From: Actinomycetes bacterium
GTDB lineage: Bacteria > Actinomycetota > Acidimicrobiia > Acidimicrobiales > RAAP-2
DNA: 64,000 nt
NCBI GenBank assembly: GCA_021831035.1
Contig: JAKBNL010000001.1
Span: 1-64,000, forward strand
Direction of reading: 5' to 3'
Shown here: positions 18,593-27,293 of the stretch, piece by piece
Numbering within the stretch: the first letter of the stretch is position 1
How the letters are laid out: each line of letters begins with the position of its first letter
Made by a program: the position numbers and the translations under genes
The notes under the pieces: model-generated
Told to the model about the DNA's origin: nothing
Seen by the model: the letters and a program-made list of their open reading frames with translations, nothing else
The model's database searches: none

Positions 18593-20196
18593 GCGTCGAC
18601 GCCCGCCACTCCACCCGGGTCGCCTCGATGGCGGCCGGGACGCTCGTCTCGCGCCTCACCGGGCTGGTGCGCGTGTTCGTCCTCGCCTGGGTGCTCGGCT
18701 TCACCCCGATCGCCGACGCCTTCAACCTGGCCAACACGGTGCCCAACATGCTCTTCGACGTCGTGCTGGGTGGGGTCGCCACGGCCACCTTCATCCCGGT
18801 CTTCGTCGAGTCCCTGGCCCGCGACGGCGAGCGTCGGGCCTGGCGGTCGATCTCGTCGATCGTCACCTTGGCGGCGGCCGTCCTCGTCGGGGCGTCGGTG
18901 CTCGCCTGGGTCTTCGCGCCCTGGATCATCGACGGGTTCACCTTCGTCTCGCGCCACTCGGCTTCCGCGCACGCGTCGGCCACGGCCGCGGTGGTCGCGG
19001 CCCAGCGGGCGCTGGCGACGACGCTGCTGCGCTGGTTCGTGCCCCAGATCTTCTTCTACGGCCTCATCGCGCTCGTGACGAGCCTGCTCAACGTGCGTCG
19101 CCGCTTCGTGGTCGCCGCGTGGGTGCCGATCGCCAACAACGTCGTGGCCATCGCGGCCCTCGTCTGGTACCACCTGGTCGACCCGACGCCCGTCCTCGAG
19201 GGGCTCTCGGGGACCCGCGACCTCGCGTGGCTGGGGGCGCTGACGACGGCCGGGGTGGCCCTGCAGTTCCTCCTGCTCCTGCCCTCCCTCGCGCGCAGCG
19301 ACCTCTGGCGCCTCCGGCTGCGCTTCGACGTGCGCGACCACGCCGTGCGCACCGTGGCGCGGCTCAGCGGGTGGACCCTGGGACTCGTGGCGGCCAACCA
19401 AGGGTCCCTCTACGTGGTGCTGGCCCTGGCCTTCGGGATCGGCGGCGACGGTCCGGTCAGCGCCTACACCTACGGCTGGTCCTTCATGATGATGCCCTAC
19501 GCGGTGGTGGTCGTCTCGGTGATGAGCTCGCTCGCCCCCCAGCTGGCCCAGCTGGCCACCGAGGGTCGGCCCGAGGCGTTCGCCGAGCGGCTGCGCTTCG
19601 GGCTGCGCCAGTCGCTCGTGATCATCCTGCCGGCGACGGCCGCGCTCATCGTCCTCTCCCAGCCCCTCGCGGCAATCCTGCTCAACCGGGCCGACGCGCG
19701 CGCGCCCCTGCTCGCGGGCACGGCCATCGCGGTGCTGGCGGCCGGCCTCCCGGGGTTCTGCGTCTTCCAGCTGTGCGTGCGCGGGCTGCAGGCCATGCAG
19801 CGGGCCCGCGAGGTCTTCCTGCTCTACGTCCTCGACAACGGCGTGGCGGTCGCGCTGTGCGTGGCGATCGGGCGCCACTCGCTGGCCGGGCTGTGCGCCG
19901 CCGTCTCGATCGGCTACACCGTCGCCGCCCTGGCCGCCCTCGGCACCCTCGCGCTGCACCGGGTCGACATCGTCGCCGCCGTGGGGGGCGTGCACGTGCG
20001 CCGCAGCCTGGTCGCGACCCTCGTGGCCGCCCTGGTGATGGCGGTCGTGTACGCCGCGCCGACCTGGAGCCACGGGCTCATGCTGGTGGCCCGCTTCGGC
20101 GCGGCCGGGCTCGCCGGGACGCTCGGGTACCTCCTCGTCGCCTCGATGGGGGCCCGCCGGGCCCGGCGCGCACTCGGCCCGCGTGCCAGGCTGTAG
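18589..20196 (+). CDS. murJ: Lipid II flippase MurJ
   Basis: This MOP-superfamily flippase carries lipid II across the membrane. The 535 residues have about 14 helices: LVSRLTGLVRVFVLAWVLG in TM1, ADAFNLANTVPNMLFDVVLGG, and YGLIALVTSLLNVRRRF. No kinase-like domain or large extension like that of mycobacterial MviN is present. The ATG overlaps the end of the DUF6049 gene. A start further upstream would lie in that gene. Confidence 0.93.
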   Translation: MSVDARHSTRVASMAAGTLVSRLTGLVRVFVLAWVLGFTPIADAFNLANTVPNMLFDVVLGGVATATFIPVFVESLARDGERRAWRSISSIVTLAAAVLVGASVLAWVFAPWIIDGFTFVSRHSASAHASATAAVVAAQRALATTLLRWFVPQIFFYGLIALVTSLLNVRRRFVVAAWVPIANNVVAIAALVWYHLVDPTPVLEGLSGTRDLAWLGALTTAGVALQFLLLLPSLARSDLWRLRLRFDVRDHAVRTVARLSGWTLGLVAANQGSLYVVLALAFGIGGDGPVSAYTYGWSFMMMPYAVVVVSVMSSLAPQLAQLATEGRPEAFAERLRFGLRQSLVIILPATAALIVLSQPLAAILLNRADARAPLLAGTAIAVLAAGLPGFCVFQLCVRGLQAMQRAREVFLLYVLDNGVAVALCVAIGRHSLAGLCAAVSIGYTVAALAALGTLALHRVDIVAAVGGVHVRRSLVATLVAALVMAVVYAAPTWSHGLMLVARFGAAGLAGTLGYLLVASMGARRARRALGPRARL

Positions 20197-20213
20197 CGAC
20201 CGAAGAAGGGGAC

Positions 20214-21059
20214 ATGGCCAACGTCAAGGTGGTGACCGACAGCGCGAGCGACCTGCCCGAGGGTCTCGCGCGCGAGTACGGGATCGAGGTGGTGCCGCTC
20301 ACGATCCGCTTCGGCGACGAGGAGTTCACCGACCGCGAGGACCTCTCCCCCGAGGAGTTCTGGGACCGGTGTCGGGACTCGCCCACCCTCCCCGAGACGG
20401 CGGCCCCGTCCCCGGGCCGCTTCCAGGACGCGTACCAGCGGGCTCGCGCGGCCGGCCACGACGGTGTCGTGACGCTCACGATCTCCTCGGCGCTATCGGC
20501 CACCCACGGCTCGGCGACGATCGCGGCCGAGGCCGTGGCCGGCGAGCTCGAGGTGCGCGTCGTGGACACCCGCAACGTCGCCATGGGCCAGGGCCTCATC
20601 GCCCTCGAGGTGGCCGAGCGGGCCCGCACGGGCGCCGGTCTGGACGAGCTGGTGGCGTTGGCCCACGACGCGATGACCCGCGCCGGGGTCGTGGCCACCC
20701 TCGCCACGCTCGACCACCTCCTCCGCGGCGGGCGCGTCGGGGGGGCGAAGGCGCTGATCGGCCAGGTCCTGTCGATCAAGCCGCTCCTCGCCCTGCGCGA
20801 CGGCGTCGTCGCCGAGGCCGGGCGGGCCCGCACCCGCGCCAAGGCCCTCGCGGCCTGCGCCGAACGGGCCCGCGCCGCGGCGCCCCTGGCGCGCCTCGCC
20901 CTCATCCAGGGTGCGTGCGGCGAGGACGACGTGGCCGCGATGCGCGCGCTCGTCGCCGACATCGCCGTCACCCACCCGATGCTCGAGGCCGACATCGGCC
21001 CGGTCGTGGGGACCCACGCCGGTCCGGGGATCATCGGCCTCACGTGGCTCCGGGCCTGA
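20214..21059 (+). CDS. DegV family fatty-acid-binding protein
   Basis: DegV/FakB proteins bind a fatty acid for phosphorylation by a FakA kinase. The 281 residues show [14 protein letters not shown] at the N terminus, [28 protein letters not shown] and [13 protein letters not shown] for acyl binding, and a C-terminal [21 protein letters not shown] precedes the ATG, 17 bases after murJ. No FakA gene lies in the window, so the acyl-phosphate role is family-based. Confidence 0.9.
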   Translation: MANVKVVTDSASDLPEGLAREYGIEVVPLTIRFGDEEFTDREDLSPEEFWDRCRDSPTLPETAAPSPGRFQDAYQRARAAGHDGVVTLTISSALSATHGSATIAAEAVAGELEVRVVDTRNVAMGQGLIALEVAERARTGAGLDELVALAHDAMTRAGVVATLATLDHLLRGGRVGGAKALIGQVLSIKPLLALRDGVVAEAGRARTRAKALAACAERARAAAPLARLALIQGACGEDDVAAMRALVADIAVTHPMLEADIGPVVGTHAGPGIIGLTWLRA

Positions 21060-21064
21060 CCCAC

Positions 21065-21070
21065 TAGGGT
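21065..21070 (+). promoter_or_regulatory. -10 element (TAGGGT) of the trxB-trxA operon
   Basis: TAGGGT, six bases, then the GTG at 21077. This is a clean leaderless arrangement. It would drive the small membrane protein, trxB and perhaps trxA. Confidence 0.5.
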
Positions 21071-21076
21071 CGGGTC

Positions 21077-21391
21077 GTGGAGGACGTCCCCGCCAGCGAG
21101 CCCGACCTCGTCGACCGGGCGCTGGGCGCCCTGGACCACGGCCTCGACGTCGTGCACGACAAGGTCCTGCGACCGATGATCCTCGCCGGGCGGGCCGTCG
21201 CCTACGGGCTCGTCGTCGCGCTGGCCGCGGTGGTGCTCGTCGTGGTCGTGGTCGTCGGCCTGATGCGCCTGCTCGACGTCTATGCTTTCGCGGGCCGCGA
21301 CTGGCTGAGTTACGCCACCGTGGGCGCGCTGTCACTGGCCGCGGGACTGGTGATCTGGCGCCGTCGCCGTCCCGTGCGAGTGAGGAAGTAG
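21077..21391 (+). CDS. Small two-helix membrane protein upstream of trxB
   Basis: This 104-residue protein has an acidic amphipathic N terminus with a [20 protein letters not shown] stretch. It has one long helix ([20 protein letters not shown]), a second ([17 protein letters not shown]) and a basic tail [10 protein letters not shown]. The family was not recognised; comparable small proteins often precede thioredoxin reductase in related actinobacteria. The stop and the trxB start share a base (TAGTG). Confidence 0.7.
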   Translation: MEDVPASEPDLVDRALGALDHGLDVVHDKVLRPMILAGRAVAYGLVVALAAVVLVVVVVVGLMRLLDVYAFAGRDWLSYATVGALSLAAGLVIWRRRRPVRVRK

Positions 21392-22344
21392 TGCGCCATA
21401 CGCGAGTCCTGATCATCGGGTCGGGCCCCGCCGGGCTCACGGCCGCCGTCTACGCCGCCCGGGCCCAGCTCTCCCCCCTGGTGATCGAGGGCGAGCCGTC
21501 CTCGACCTCGGACCAGCCCGGCGGCCAGCTCATGCTCACCACGGACATCGAGAACTTCCCCGGCTTCCCCGAGGCCGTCTCGGGACCCGAGCTCATGGCC
21601 CGGATGCGCGAGCAGGCCCTGCGCTTCGGCGCCGAGCTCGAGGTGAGCCGGGTCCAGCGCCTCGACGTGGCCGAGCGCCCGTTCCGGGCCTGGCTGAGCG
21701 GTGACGGTGAGGCGCCCAGCGTCGCGGCCGACGCCGTCATCTTGGCCACCGGTGCGCGCTCGTTGATGCTCGGAGTGCCCGGGGAGGACCGGCTCTTGAG
21801 CCACGGGCTCTCCACCTGCGCGACCTGTGACGGCTTCTTCTTCCGTGGCCAGGACATCGCGGTCGTGGGCGGGGGCGACTCGGCCCTGGAAGAGGCGCTC
21901 TTTCTCACCCGCTTCGCGAGCTCGGTCACCGTCGTGCACCGGCGCGACGAGCTGCGCGCCAGCAAGATCATGCGCCAGCGGGCGCTCGACCACGAGAAGA
22001 TCCGCTTCCGGTGGAACACGGTGGTGACCGAGGTGCTCGGGGAGCAGAGGGTCGAGGGACTAGCCGTGCGCGACACGGTGACCGGCGCCACCGGGCACCT
22101 CGAGGTGACCGGGGTCTTCGTCGCCATCGGCCACGTGCCCAACGTGACCCTGGTCGAGGGGTCGGTCGAGCTGGCCGAGGGCGGCTACGTGCGCACCGGA
22201 CCGGGCTCGTTCACGAGCGTCGAGGGCCTCTTCGCCGCCGGCGACGTGCAGGACCACGTCTACCGCCAGGCGGTCACGTCGGCCGGCTCGGGCTGCATCG
22301 CGGCGATCGACGCCGAGCGCTGGCTCGAGGCGCAGGGGCTCTAG
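21391..22344 (+). CDS. trxB: Thioredoxin-disulfide reductase
   Basis: This NADPH:thioredoxin reductase has 317 residues. [16 protein letters not shown] binds [12 protein letters not shown] is the redox-active Cxx[14 protein letters not shown] binds NADPH, and [20 protein letters not shown] closes the FAD site. The GTG start is coupled to the preceding small gene. trxA follows after 52 bases. Confidence 0.96.
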   Translation: MRHTRVLIIGSGPAGLTAAVYAARAQLSPLVIEGEPSSTSDQPGGQLMLTTDIENFPGFPEAVSGPELMARMREQALRFGAELEVSRVQRLDVAERPFRAWLSGDGEAPSVAADAVILATGARSLMLGVPGEDRLLSHGLSTCATCDGFFFRGQDIAVVGGGDSALEEALFLTRFASSVTVVHRRDELRASKIMRQRALDHEKIRFRWNTVVTEVLGEQRVEGLAVRDTVTGATGHLEVTGVFVAIGHVPNVTLVEGSVELAEGGYVRTGPGSFTSVEGLFAAGDVQDHVYRQAVTSAGSGCIAAIDAERWLEAQGL

Positions 22345-22354
22345 GCCCGGTCGC

Positions 22355-22390
22355 TAGTCTGGCCACCGGCGCCGCGACGGCGCCGAGGAG
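22355..22390 (+). promoter_or_regulatory. Possible trxA promoter and leader hairpin
   Basis: TAGTCT (22355-22360) could be a -10 for trxA. A GGCGCC/GGCGCC stem with a 5-base loop (22368-22384) then abuts GAGGAGG, the trxA ribosome binding site. The hairpin could mark the end of the trxB message or affect trxA translation. Confidence 0.35.
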
Positions 22391-22396
22391 GATGTC

Positions 22397-22732
22397 ATGA
22401 GCGCAACGATCGCCACCCTGACCGACGCCACCTTCGACGAGGTCGTCGGCGGCTCGGACAAGCCGATGCTGGTCGACTTCTGGGCGGAGTGGTGCGGCCC
22501 GTGCAAGTTGATCGCCCCGATCCTCGAAGAGCTCGCCCTCGAGCACGCCGACGACTTCGCCGTCGGCAAGCTCGACGTGGACCACAACGTCCAGACGGCC
22601 ACCAAGTTCTCGGTGATGAGCATCCCCACCCTGCTGGTCTTCAAGGGCGGCCAGGTCGTGGGCCGCCTGGTGGGCGCGCGGCCCAAGGGCGCGCTGCTCC
22701 AGGAGATCACCTCGATCCTCGCCGCGGCCTGA
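22397..22732 (+). CDS. trxA: Thioredoxin
   Basis: This thioredoxin has 111 residues, with active site WCGPCK in [18 protein letters not shown], the cis-Pro segment [11 protein letters not shown], and the terminal helix. GAGGAGG precedes the ATG. It forms a unit with trxB for reducing cytosolic disulfides. Confidence 0.97.
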   Translation: MSATIATLTDATFDEVVGGSDKPMLVDFWAEWCGPCKLIAPILEELALEHADDFAVGKLDVDHNVQTATKFSVMSIPTLLVFKGGQVVGRLVGARPKGALLQEITSILAAA

Positions 22733-23679
22733 GCGGGCCCGACCTGCGTCCGGGGGCCACGGGTGAGGCCGTGGCCGAGCTCCACCGGCGCCTCGGCGTC
22801 CTCGGGCTCGTGCGTACCGAGGGACCCCCCGACCGCTACGACGACCAGACGGTCGCCCTGGTCGAGGCGTTCCAGCGCTCTCGCGGGCTCGCGCTCACCG
22901 GCGTCCTCGACGGGCCGACGGCGACCCGCCTCGCCGAGGCCCAGTGGCGACTGGGCGAGCGTCTCCTCTACCTCGCCCGACCCCTCCAGCGCGGTGACGA
23001 CGTGGCCGCCCTCCAGGTGGCCCTGGCCCAGCTCGGCTTCAACCCCGGGCGCATCGACGGCATATTCGGCCCCCTCGCGCACGAGGCCCTCTCGGAGTTC
23101 CAACGCAACTGCGGGCTCGAGCCCACGGGGGTGCTGACGGTCGCCACCTACCACGAGCTCGTGCGCCTGCGCTCCCCCGGGCCGGCCCGCAGCCTCGTCA
23201 CCGAGGCGTGGGCCCGCGCCGGACTCGACGTCCCCCACCAGGTGTCCGTCCTGGTCTGCGGGGTGGGGCCGCTCGCCGAGGCCCTGGCCGACTCCTGGGC
23301 CGGCACGACGGGTGTGCACACCCGCCTCGGGGTGGGCGCCGAGGCGGCCGTCGAGGCGGCCAACGAGCTCGACGTGGCCCTCGTGCTCTCCATCGAGCCC
23401 AGTTCCCGGGCTCGGGGGCTGCGCCTCCACTACTGGGCCGGTGCCTCCTCCCACAGCCGGGCCGGCGAGACGGTGGCGTCCTCCCTGGCCAGCGCCCTTT
23501 CGACCATCGACGGGGGACCTCGAATCGAGGTGACGGGCCTGGTGCTGCCGATCCTCGCCGGCACGCGCATGACGACCCTGCACATCGAGCACGGCGCGCT
23601 CGAGGCCGGGATCGTTCACCGAGTCGTCACGGCGCTGCGCACGTCGACCACCCACCTTTTCCACAGCGGGGGCGTCTAG
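22729..23679 (+). CDS. CwlM-like protein: two peptidoglycan-binding domains plus degenerate amidase domain
   Basis: The protein has about 316 residues. Two PG_binding_1 repeats cover about 5-75 and 85-150 ([40 protein letters not shown]). The C-terminal part follows the amidase_3 fold, but the PGHGG histidine is absent (LVCGVG) and SIHxN reads SIEPSS, so zinc catalysis is unlikely. M. tuberculosis CwlM stands at the same place after trxB-trxC and is a non-catalytic regulator of MurA. The start is uncertain: a CTG overlapping the trxA stop keeps the first repeat whole, while the first GTG (22771) would cut into it. Confidence 0.75.
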   Translation: MSGPDLRPGATGEAVAELHRRLGVLGLVRTEGPPDRYDDQTVALVEAFQRSRGLALTGVLDGPTATRLAEAQWRLGERLLYLARPLQRGDDVAALQVALAQLGFNPGRIDGIFGPLAHEALSEFQRNCGLEPTGVLTVATYHELVRLRSPGPARSLVTEAWARAGLDVPHQVSVLVCGVGPLAEALADSWAGTTGVHTRLGVGAEAAVEAANELDVALVLSIEPSSRARGLRLHYWAGASSHSRAGETVASSLASALSTIDGGPRIEVTGLVLPILAGTRMTTLHIEHGALEAGIVHRVVTALRTSTTHLFHSGGV

Positions 23680-23806
23680 GCGGGTCGCCCGACGGGCCCC
23701 CAGCCCTTGACTGGCCCCAAAACCCGGGATTCCCGGGCGATAACCCACAACTTCATCCACAAGTTGGGGAAAACCTCAACGTGAGGGTTAACTTGAGGGT
23801 CGAAGG
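23680..23806. other. Intergenic region with DnaA-box-like sequences
   Basis: This gap between convergent genes is AT-richer than its surroundings. It contains TCATCCACAA (23753-23762; one mismatch to TTATCCACA) and TAACCCACA (23741-23749). It also has the near-palindrome CCCGGGATTCCCGGG, which may be a weak terminator hairpin. A role as an accessory DnaA-binding site is possible but unproven. Confidence 0.3.
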
Positions 23807-24733
23807 TCACCGGGGCTTCGAAATGGCGATGTAGAGCCGCTCCAGGTCGTCGAGGTCCGCGAAATCGATGATTATCCGGCCGTTGCGGCCCTTCAGGTCC
23901 ACGTGGACCCGGGTGTCGAGGTAGTTCTCGAGCAGGTGCTCGAGTTCGGCCACACTCGCGTCGGGCACCGGGCGCAGACGAGGAGACCCCTCGTGCTCGC
24001 GCGCCGTACCCGTGGGCGCGAGAGGGCGGGGCTCTAAGAAGAGCTTGACCGCCTCCTCGGTGGCGCGCACGGAGAGCTCGTTCTTGATGACCCGCGCGAC
24101 CAGGGTCGCCTGGGCGTTGGGGTCGCTCACCCCGAGCAGGGCGCGCGCGTGACCCGCTGTGATCTGGGAGTTCGCCAATGCGCCCTGGGCTACCTCGCCC
24201 AGTTGGAGAAGTCGTAACGTATTCGTAACATAAGCACGACTCTTGCCCACGCGCTGGGCCACCTGGTCGTGGGTGAGACTGAACTCGTCGACGAGCTGCT
24301 GATACGCGGCGGCCTCCTCCAGAGGGTGCAGGTCCACACGGTGGAGATTCTCGACGACGGCCTGCTCGAGCGACAGCCGGTCGTTGACGTCGTCTTGCAG
24401 CAGGACCGGCACGACCTCGAGTTTGGCCAGGGCGGCCGCACGCCAGCGCCTCTCCCCCGCTATCAGCTCGTAGTGGTCCTCCTCACCCTCGACCGGTCGC
24501 ACGATGATCGGCTGCAGGACACCGAGTTCAGCGATGGAAGCGGCGAGGGTCACGAGGCTCTCGTCGTCGAACGCCTTGCGGGGCTGGAACGGGTTCGGGC
24601 GAATGGACCCGACCGGAACCATGCGCAATGGTCCGACGACCTCTTCGGCGATCGCCGGCTCCCCCGTCTCGCCCGTGGGCGCCTCGGGGATCAGGGCGCC
24701 TAATCCCTTTCCGAGTCCGGGTTTCCTAGCCAT
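23807..24733 (-). CDS. parB: Chromosome partitioning protein ParB
   Basis: ParB is a CTP-dependent parS-binding clamp. It has 308 residues: an N-terminal ParA-interacting segment (MARKPGLGKGLGALIPE), the ParB/Srx domain with ELIAGERRWRAA (CTP box), the HTH (SLTHDQVAQRVGKSRAYVTN), and a C-terminal dimerisation domain. The ATG overlaps the parA stop by 8 bases. Three parS sites lie just upstream of parA. Confidence 0.97.
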   Translation of the reverse strand: MARKPGLGKGLGALIPEAPTGETGEPAIAEEVVGPLRMVPVGSIRPNPFQPRKAFDDESLVTLAASIAELGVLQPIIVRPVEGEEDHYELIAGERRWRAAALAKLEVVPVLLQDDVNDRLSLEQAVVENLHRVDLHPLEEAAAYQQLVDEFSLTHDQVAQRVGKSRAYVTNTLRLLQLGEVAQGALANSQITAGHARALLGVSDPNAQATLVARVIKNELSVRATEEAVKLFLEPRPLAPTGTAREHEGSPRLRPVPDASVAELEHLLENYLDTRVHVDLKGRNGRIIIDFADLDDLERLYIAISKPR

Positions 24734-25499
24734 TCAAGATCTCCTCTGCTAGCAGGCGATACGCCTTGGCACCCTTGGACGAGGGGTCGAAGACGGTGAT
24801 GGGTTGTCCGAAGGATGGTGCCTCAGCCAGGCGAACGGTGCGGGGGATCACCGTGTGACAGAGCTCCTCTTCGAAGTAGCGGCGGACCTCGCGGGCGACG
24901 TCGCCCGAGAGCGTGTTGCGCGAGTCGTACATCGTGAGGACCACCTTGGAGATCCGCAGTGTGGGGTTCAGGTTGTCACGAACCAGGTTCACGATCCGCT
25001 GGAGCTGGGTGAGCCCCTCCAGTGCGTAGAACTCGGTCTGGACCGGCACGATGATGTCGGTCGCGGCGGCGAAGGCGTTTATGGTGATGAGGCCCAGCGA
25101 GGGCGGGCAGTCGATGAATATGAAGTCGAAGTCCCCCTCGACGGACCCCAGAGCGCGCTTGAGGCGCATCTCCCGGGAGATTATCGACGAGAGCTCCTGC
25201 TCCACCCCGGCCAGGTCGAGGGTGGCCGGCGCCACGAAGAGGTTGTTGTAGCCCGTCGGCTCAACGATGTCGACCATCGGGACATCGTTCAAGAGGACGT
25301 CGTAGACCGAGCGCTCGAAGCGCCGTCCGTCCACCCCAAGTCCCGTCGTGGCGTTCCCCTGGGGGTCCAGGTCCACGACCAGGACCCGCTTACCCTTCTC
25401 GGCCAGAGCGGCACCGAGGGAGATCGTCGTGGTCGTCTTCCCTACCCCACCCTTCTGGTTGGCGACGGCGTAGATCCTCATCGTGGTGGCGTCAGCCAT
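24726..25499 (-). CDS. parA: Chromosome partitioning ATPase ParA
   Basis: ParA is a deviant-Walker ATPase that moves ParB-parS complexes. It has 257 residues: KGGVGKTTTTISLG is the deviant Walker A, VVDLDPQGNATTGLG is motif A', and FIFIDCPPSLG is Walker B. The start at 25499 (MADATTMRIYAV) was taken because GGAAGAGG stands upstream. An in-frame ATG six codons later lacks a ribosome binding site. First gene of parA-parB. Confidence 0.97.
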   Translation of the reverse strand: MADATTMRIYAVANQKGGVGKTTTTISLGAALAEKGKRVLVVDLDPQGNATTGLGVDGRRFERSVYDVLLNDVPMVDIVEPTGYNNLFVAPATLDLAGVEQELSSIISREMRLKRALGSVEGDFDFIFIDCPPSLGLITINAFAAATDIIVPVQTEFYALEGLTQLQRIVNLVRDNLNPTLRISKVVLTMYDSRNTLSGDVAREVRRYFEEELCHTVIPRTVRLAEAPSFGQPITVFDPSSKGAKAYRLLAEEILNG

Positions 25500-25585
25500 G
25501 AGCCTCTTCCCAGGGGTGAGATGAACCGACACAGCGTCGAGACAGAGCCATTCAACTCCCTTTTACGCACACCGTCAAGTATCCA

Positions 25586-25601
25586 TGTTTCACGTGAAAC
25601 A
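25586..25601. other. parS site 1
   Basis: TGTTTCACGTGAAACA, the exact 16-bp parS consensus, 87 bases upstream of parA. ParB loads here. Confidence 0.97.
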
Positions 25602-25625
25602 TCCACGGCCCTCGGTCCCGCTCGA

Positions 25626-25641
25626 TGTTTCACGTGAAACA
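25626..25641. other. parS site 2
   Basis: Exact TGTTTCACGTGAAACA, with its start 40 bases after that of site 1, i.e. nearly four helical turns, so both face the same side of DNA. Confidence 0.97.
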
Positions 25642-25716
25642 AAATATGACTCGAACCCGGTATTTCGTTGAGTTTACCCAGCGAACGAGATCCGACGACC
25701 GAAGACGGCGGGGGAG

Positions 25717-25732
25717 TGTTTCACGTGAAACA
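25717..25732. other. parS site 3
   Basis: Exact TGTTTCACGTGAAACA ending one base before the rsmG stop codon. It starts 91 bases after site 2. Confidence 0.97.
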
Positions 25733-26356
25733 TCACCAGAGTGGTCGTCGCCCCGGTACGCCCGAACGGCGCGGGAAGCCCGGCTCGGTCTCCAGCGTCT
25801 TCTCGAGGACCCGAAACGAGAAGCCTCCCGCCTCGTGGCGGGTCCCGCGCAGGCCGAGTCGTGTGAGTCCGTCCTGCGGCCATCGCGCTGGGTCACCCCC
25901 GCCGGGGGGGTCGGAGACGATCGCGAGACCCCCAACGGGCATGAAACGAACGGCGCACTCGGCGGTCACCGCCGGGGGAGCGAAGGACCTCGCCGTCACC
26001 AGGTTGAACGCGCCCTCGAGGCCGGTGAGCCGGGCCACGTCCTCCGCCCGGGCCACCACTACCGAGACGCCGGCCGGCGCCCCTTCCCACTCGCAGACCT
26101 CGCGCAGGAACGACCCCCGCCTCCTCATGGAGTCGAGCAGGACCGTCGTACAGCGCCAGTGGTCGGCCAGGACGAGTCCCGGCAGGCCGCCGCCCGATCC
26201 CAGGTCGAGCATGCGCTCAGGTGGCTCCCCTCGGAGGGACTCCCAGACCAGGTAAAAGCCACGCGAGTGGGCAATCTGCCCCTCCAGGTCCTGGGGGCTC
26301 AAAAAACCCCGCGCCCTCGATTCCTCGAGGGCGCGGGGTAGCCAAACACGTGGCAT
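25733..26356 (-). CDS. rsmG: 16S rRNA (guanine-527-N7)-methyltransferase RsmG
   Basis: RsmG (GidB) has 207 residues. It contains the SAM motif MLDLGSGGGLPGLVLA, LLDSMRRRGSFLREV, and the TARSFAPPAV region. Its N terminus (RALEESRARGFLSP) resembles short actinobacterial GidB proteins. A perfect intrinsic terminator for the minus strand (26301-26339) sits inside codons 6-19, so expression must pass it or begin downstream of it. No conventional start codon exists between the terminator and the SAM motif. It lies in the usual parAB-rsmG-jag-yidC order. Confidence 0.9.
   Translation of the reverse strand: MPRVWLPRALEESRARGFLSPQDLEGQIAHSRGFYLVWESLRGEPPERMLDLGSGGGLPGLVLADHWRCTTVLLDSMRRRGSFLREVCEWEGAPAGVSVVVARAEDVARLTGLEGAFNLVTARSFAPPAVTAECAVRFMPVGGLAIVSDPPGGGDPARWPQDGLTRLGLRGTRHEAGGFSFRVLEKTLETEPGFPRRSGVPGRRPLW
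26301..26339 (-). terminator. Strong rho-independent terminator inside the start of rsmG
   Basis: On the minus strand a 15-bp perfect stem (ACCCCGCGCCCTCGA and its complement) with a 4-base loop is followed by TTTTTT. It lies 25 bases after the jag stop codon, where a terminator for the rpmH-to-jag operon is expected. It is nevertheless within the rsmG reading frame. Confidence 0.85.
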
Positions 26357-26363
26357 GGTTCGA

Positions 26364-27290
26364 CTAGGCCGGGGCGATCACCACGAATCGCCGGGGCTCC
26401 TCACCCTCTGAGCGGGTCGTGACGCGCCCGTCGTCAACCAGGGAGTCGTGGACGGCCTTGCGATCGGCGGGTGACATCGGCTCCAGGGCCCGCTCCTCAC
26501 CCGATTCGGCGACCTCGTCCGCCACCTGACGCGCGAAGCGACCCAGGGCCGCGACGCGCCGCTCCCGATAGCGGGCCACATCGACCAGGATCCGGTCCGT
26601 GCGTCCCTCACTCTTCGCCTGGACTACGGTCCTCGTGACCTCTTGGAGAGCCTGAAGGGTGGTGCCGCGCGGCCCCACCAGGATCCCAAGCTCGGTGGGG
26701 GGGTCGGCGTCTACCGCCAGCTCCACGGTGTCCTCGTCAATCTCTCGGACGGTGACCTCCGCGTCGATTCCCATCACCCCGAGGAGGCCAACGAGGAAAT
26801 CCTTCGCCAGCGCTCCCTGCTCGGCGAGCGAGATGCTCTCCGCCATGGTGTTCTCCTTCTTGTTATCGGTCTTCTCGGACTTCGGGGCCCTCGCGGGGCG
26901 CTCGCGCCTCTCGGGGCGAGGAACCGCTGCGGTGTCGGTCGTCCCGGGACCGACCGGCGTCTCGGGTCGGGTCGAACCCGTCGAGCGACCGCGACTGGAA
27001 CGCTTGCGACCGGTGCCCTCCTCCGAGTCCCGGCCATCGCGCACGCCCCCATCGGACGAGGGACGCCCTCGGCTCCCGCCCTCGGCTGGTCGGCGACCGC
27101 GCTTCGGACGAGGCTTGACCGGTCGCACCCGCGCCCGCACCCGGTACTCCCCTCGCAACCGGCCGAAGAGCCCGCTTCGGGGCTCTTCCACCACCTCAAC
27201 CTCCGCGTCGTCTCTCGTTACGCCGAGGTGGGCTAGGGCCCGCTCGGTGGCCTCGTCGACGGTCTTGCCCGTGGTCTCTACCCACTCCAT
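26364..27290 (-). CDS. jag: RNA-binding protein Jag/KhpB
   Basis: KhpB (EloR/Jag) is a KH-R3H RNA-binding protein linked to cell elongation. It has 308 residues: an N-terminal Jag_N domain (1-50, EVVEEPRSGLFGRL), a long basic and Ser/Arg/Gly-rich linker (about 55-145), then KH (about 160-235, with GILVGPRGTTLQALQ) and R3H (about 240-305, RERRVAALGRF). It follows yidC by three bases. No good ribosome binding site precedes the ATG, suggesting coupled translation. Confidence 0.93.
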   Translation of the reverse strand: MEWVETTGKTVDEATERALAHLGVTRDDAEVEVVEEPRSGLFGRLRGEYRVRARVRPVKPRPKRGRRPAEGGSRGRPSSDGGVRDGRDSEEGTGRKRSSRGRSTGSTRPETPVGPGTTDTAAVPRPERRERPARAPKSEKTDNKKENTMAESISLAEQGALAKDFLVGLLGVMGIDAEVTVREIDEDTVELAVDADPPTELGILVGPRGTTLQALQEVTRTVVQAKSEGRTDRILVDVARYRERRVAALGRFARQVADEVAESGEERALEPMSPADRKAVHDSLVDDGRVTTRSEGEEPRRFVVIAPA

Positions 27291-27293
27291 CGG

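Noticed and set aside
23727..23741. CCCGGGATTCCCGGG as an intrinsic terminator
   Set aside because: The stem is short with no T-run on either strand; kept only as a remark in the intergenic entry.
26364..26848. Internal ATG of jag (MAESISLAEQ) as the true start
   Set aside because: The upstream Jag_N domain is conserved and follows yidC directly, so the long form was kept, although a shorter second product cannot be excluded.
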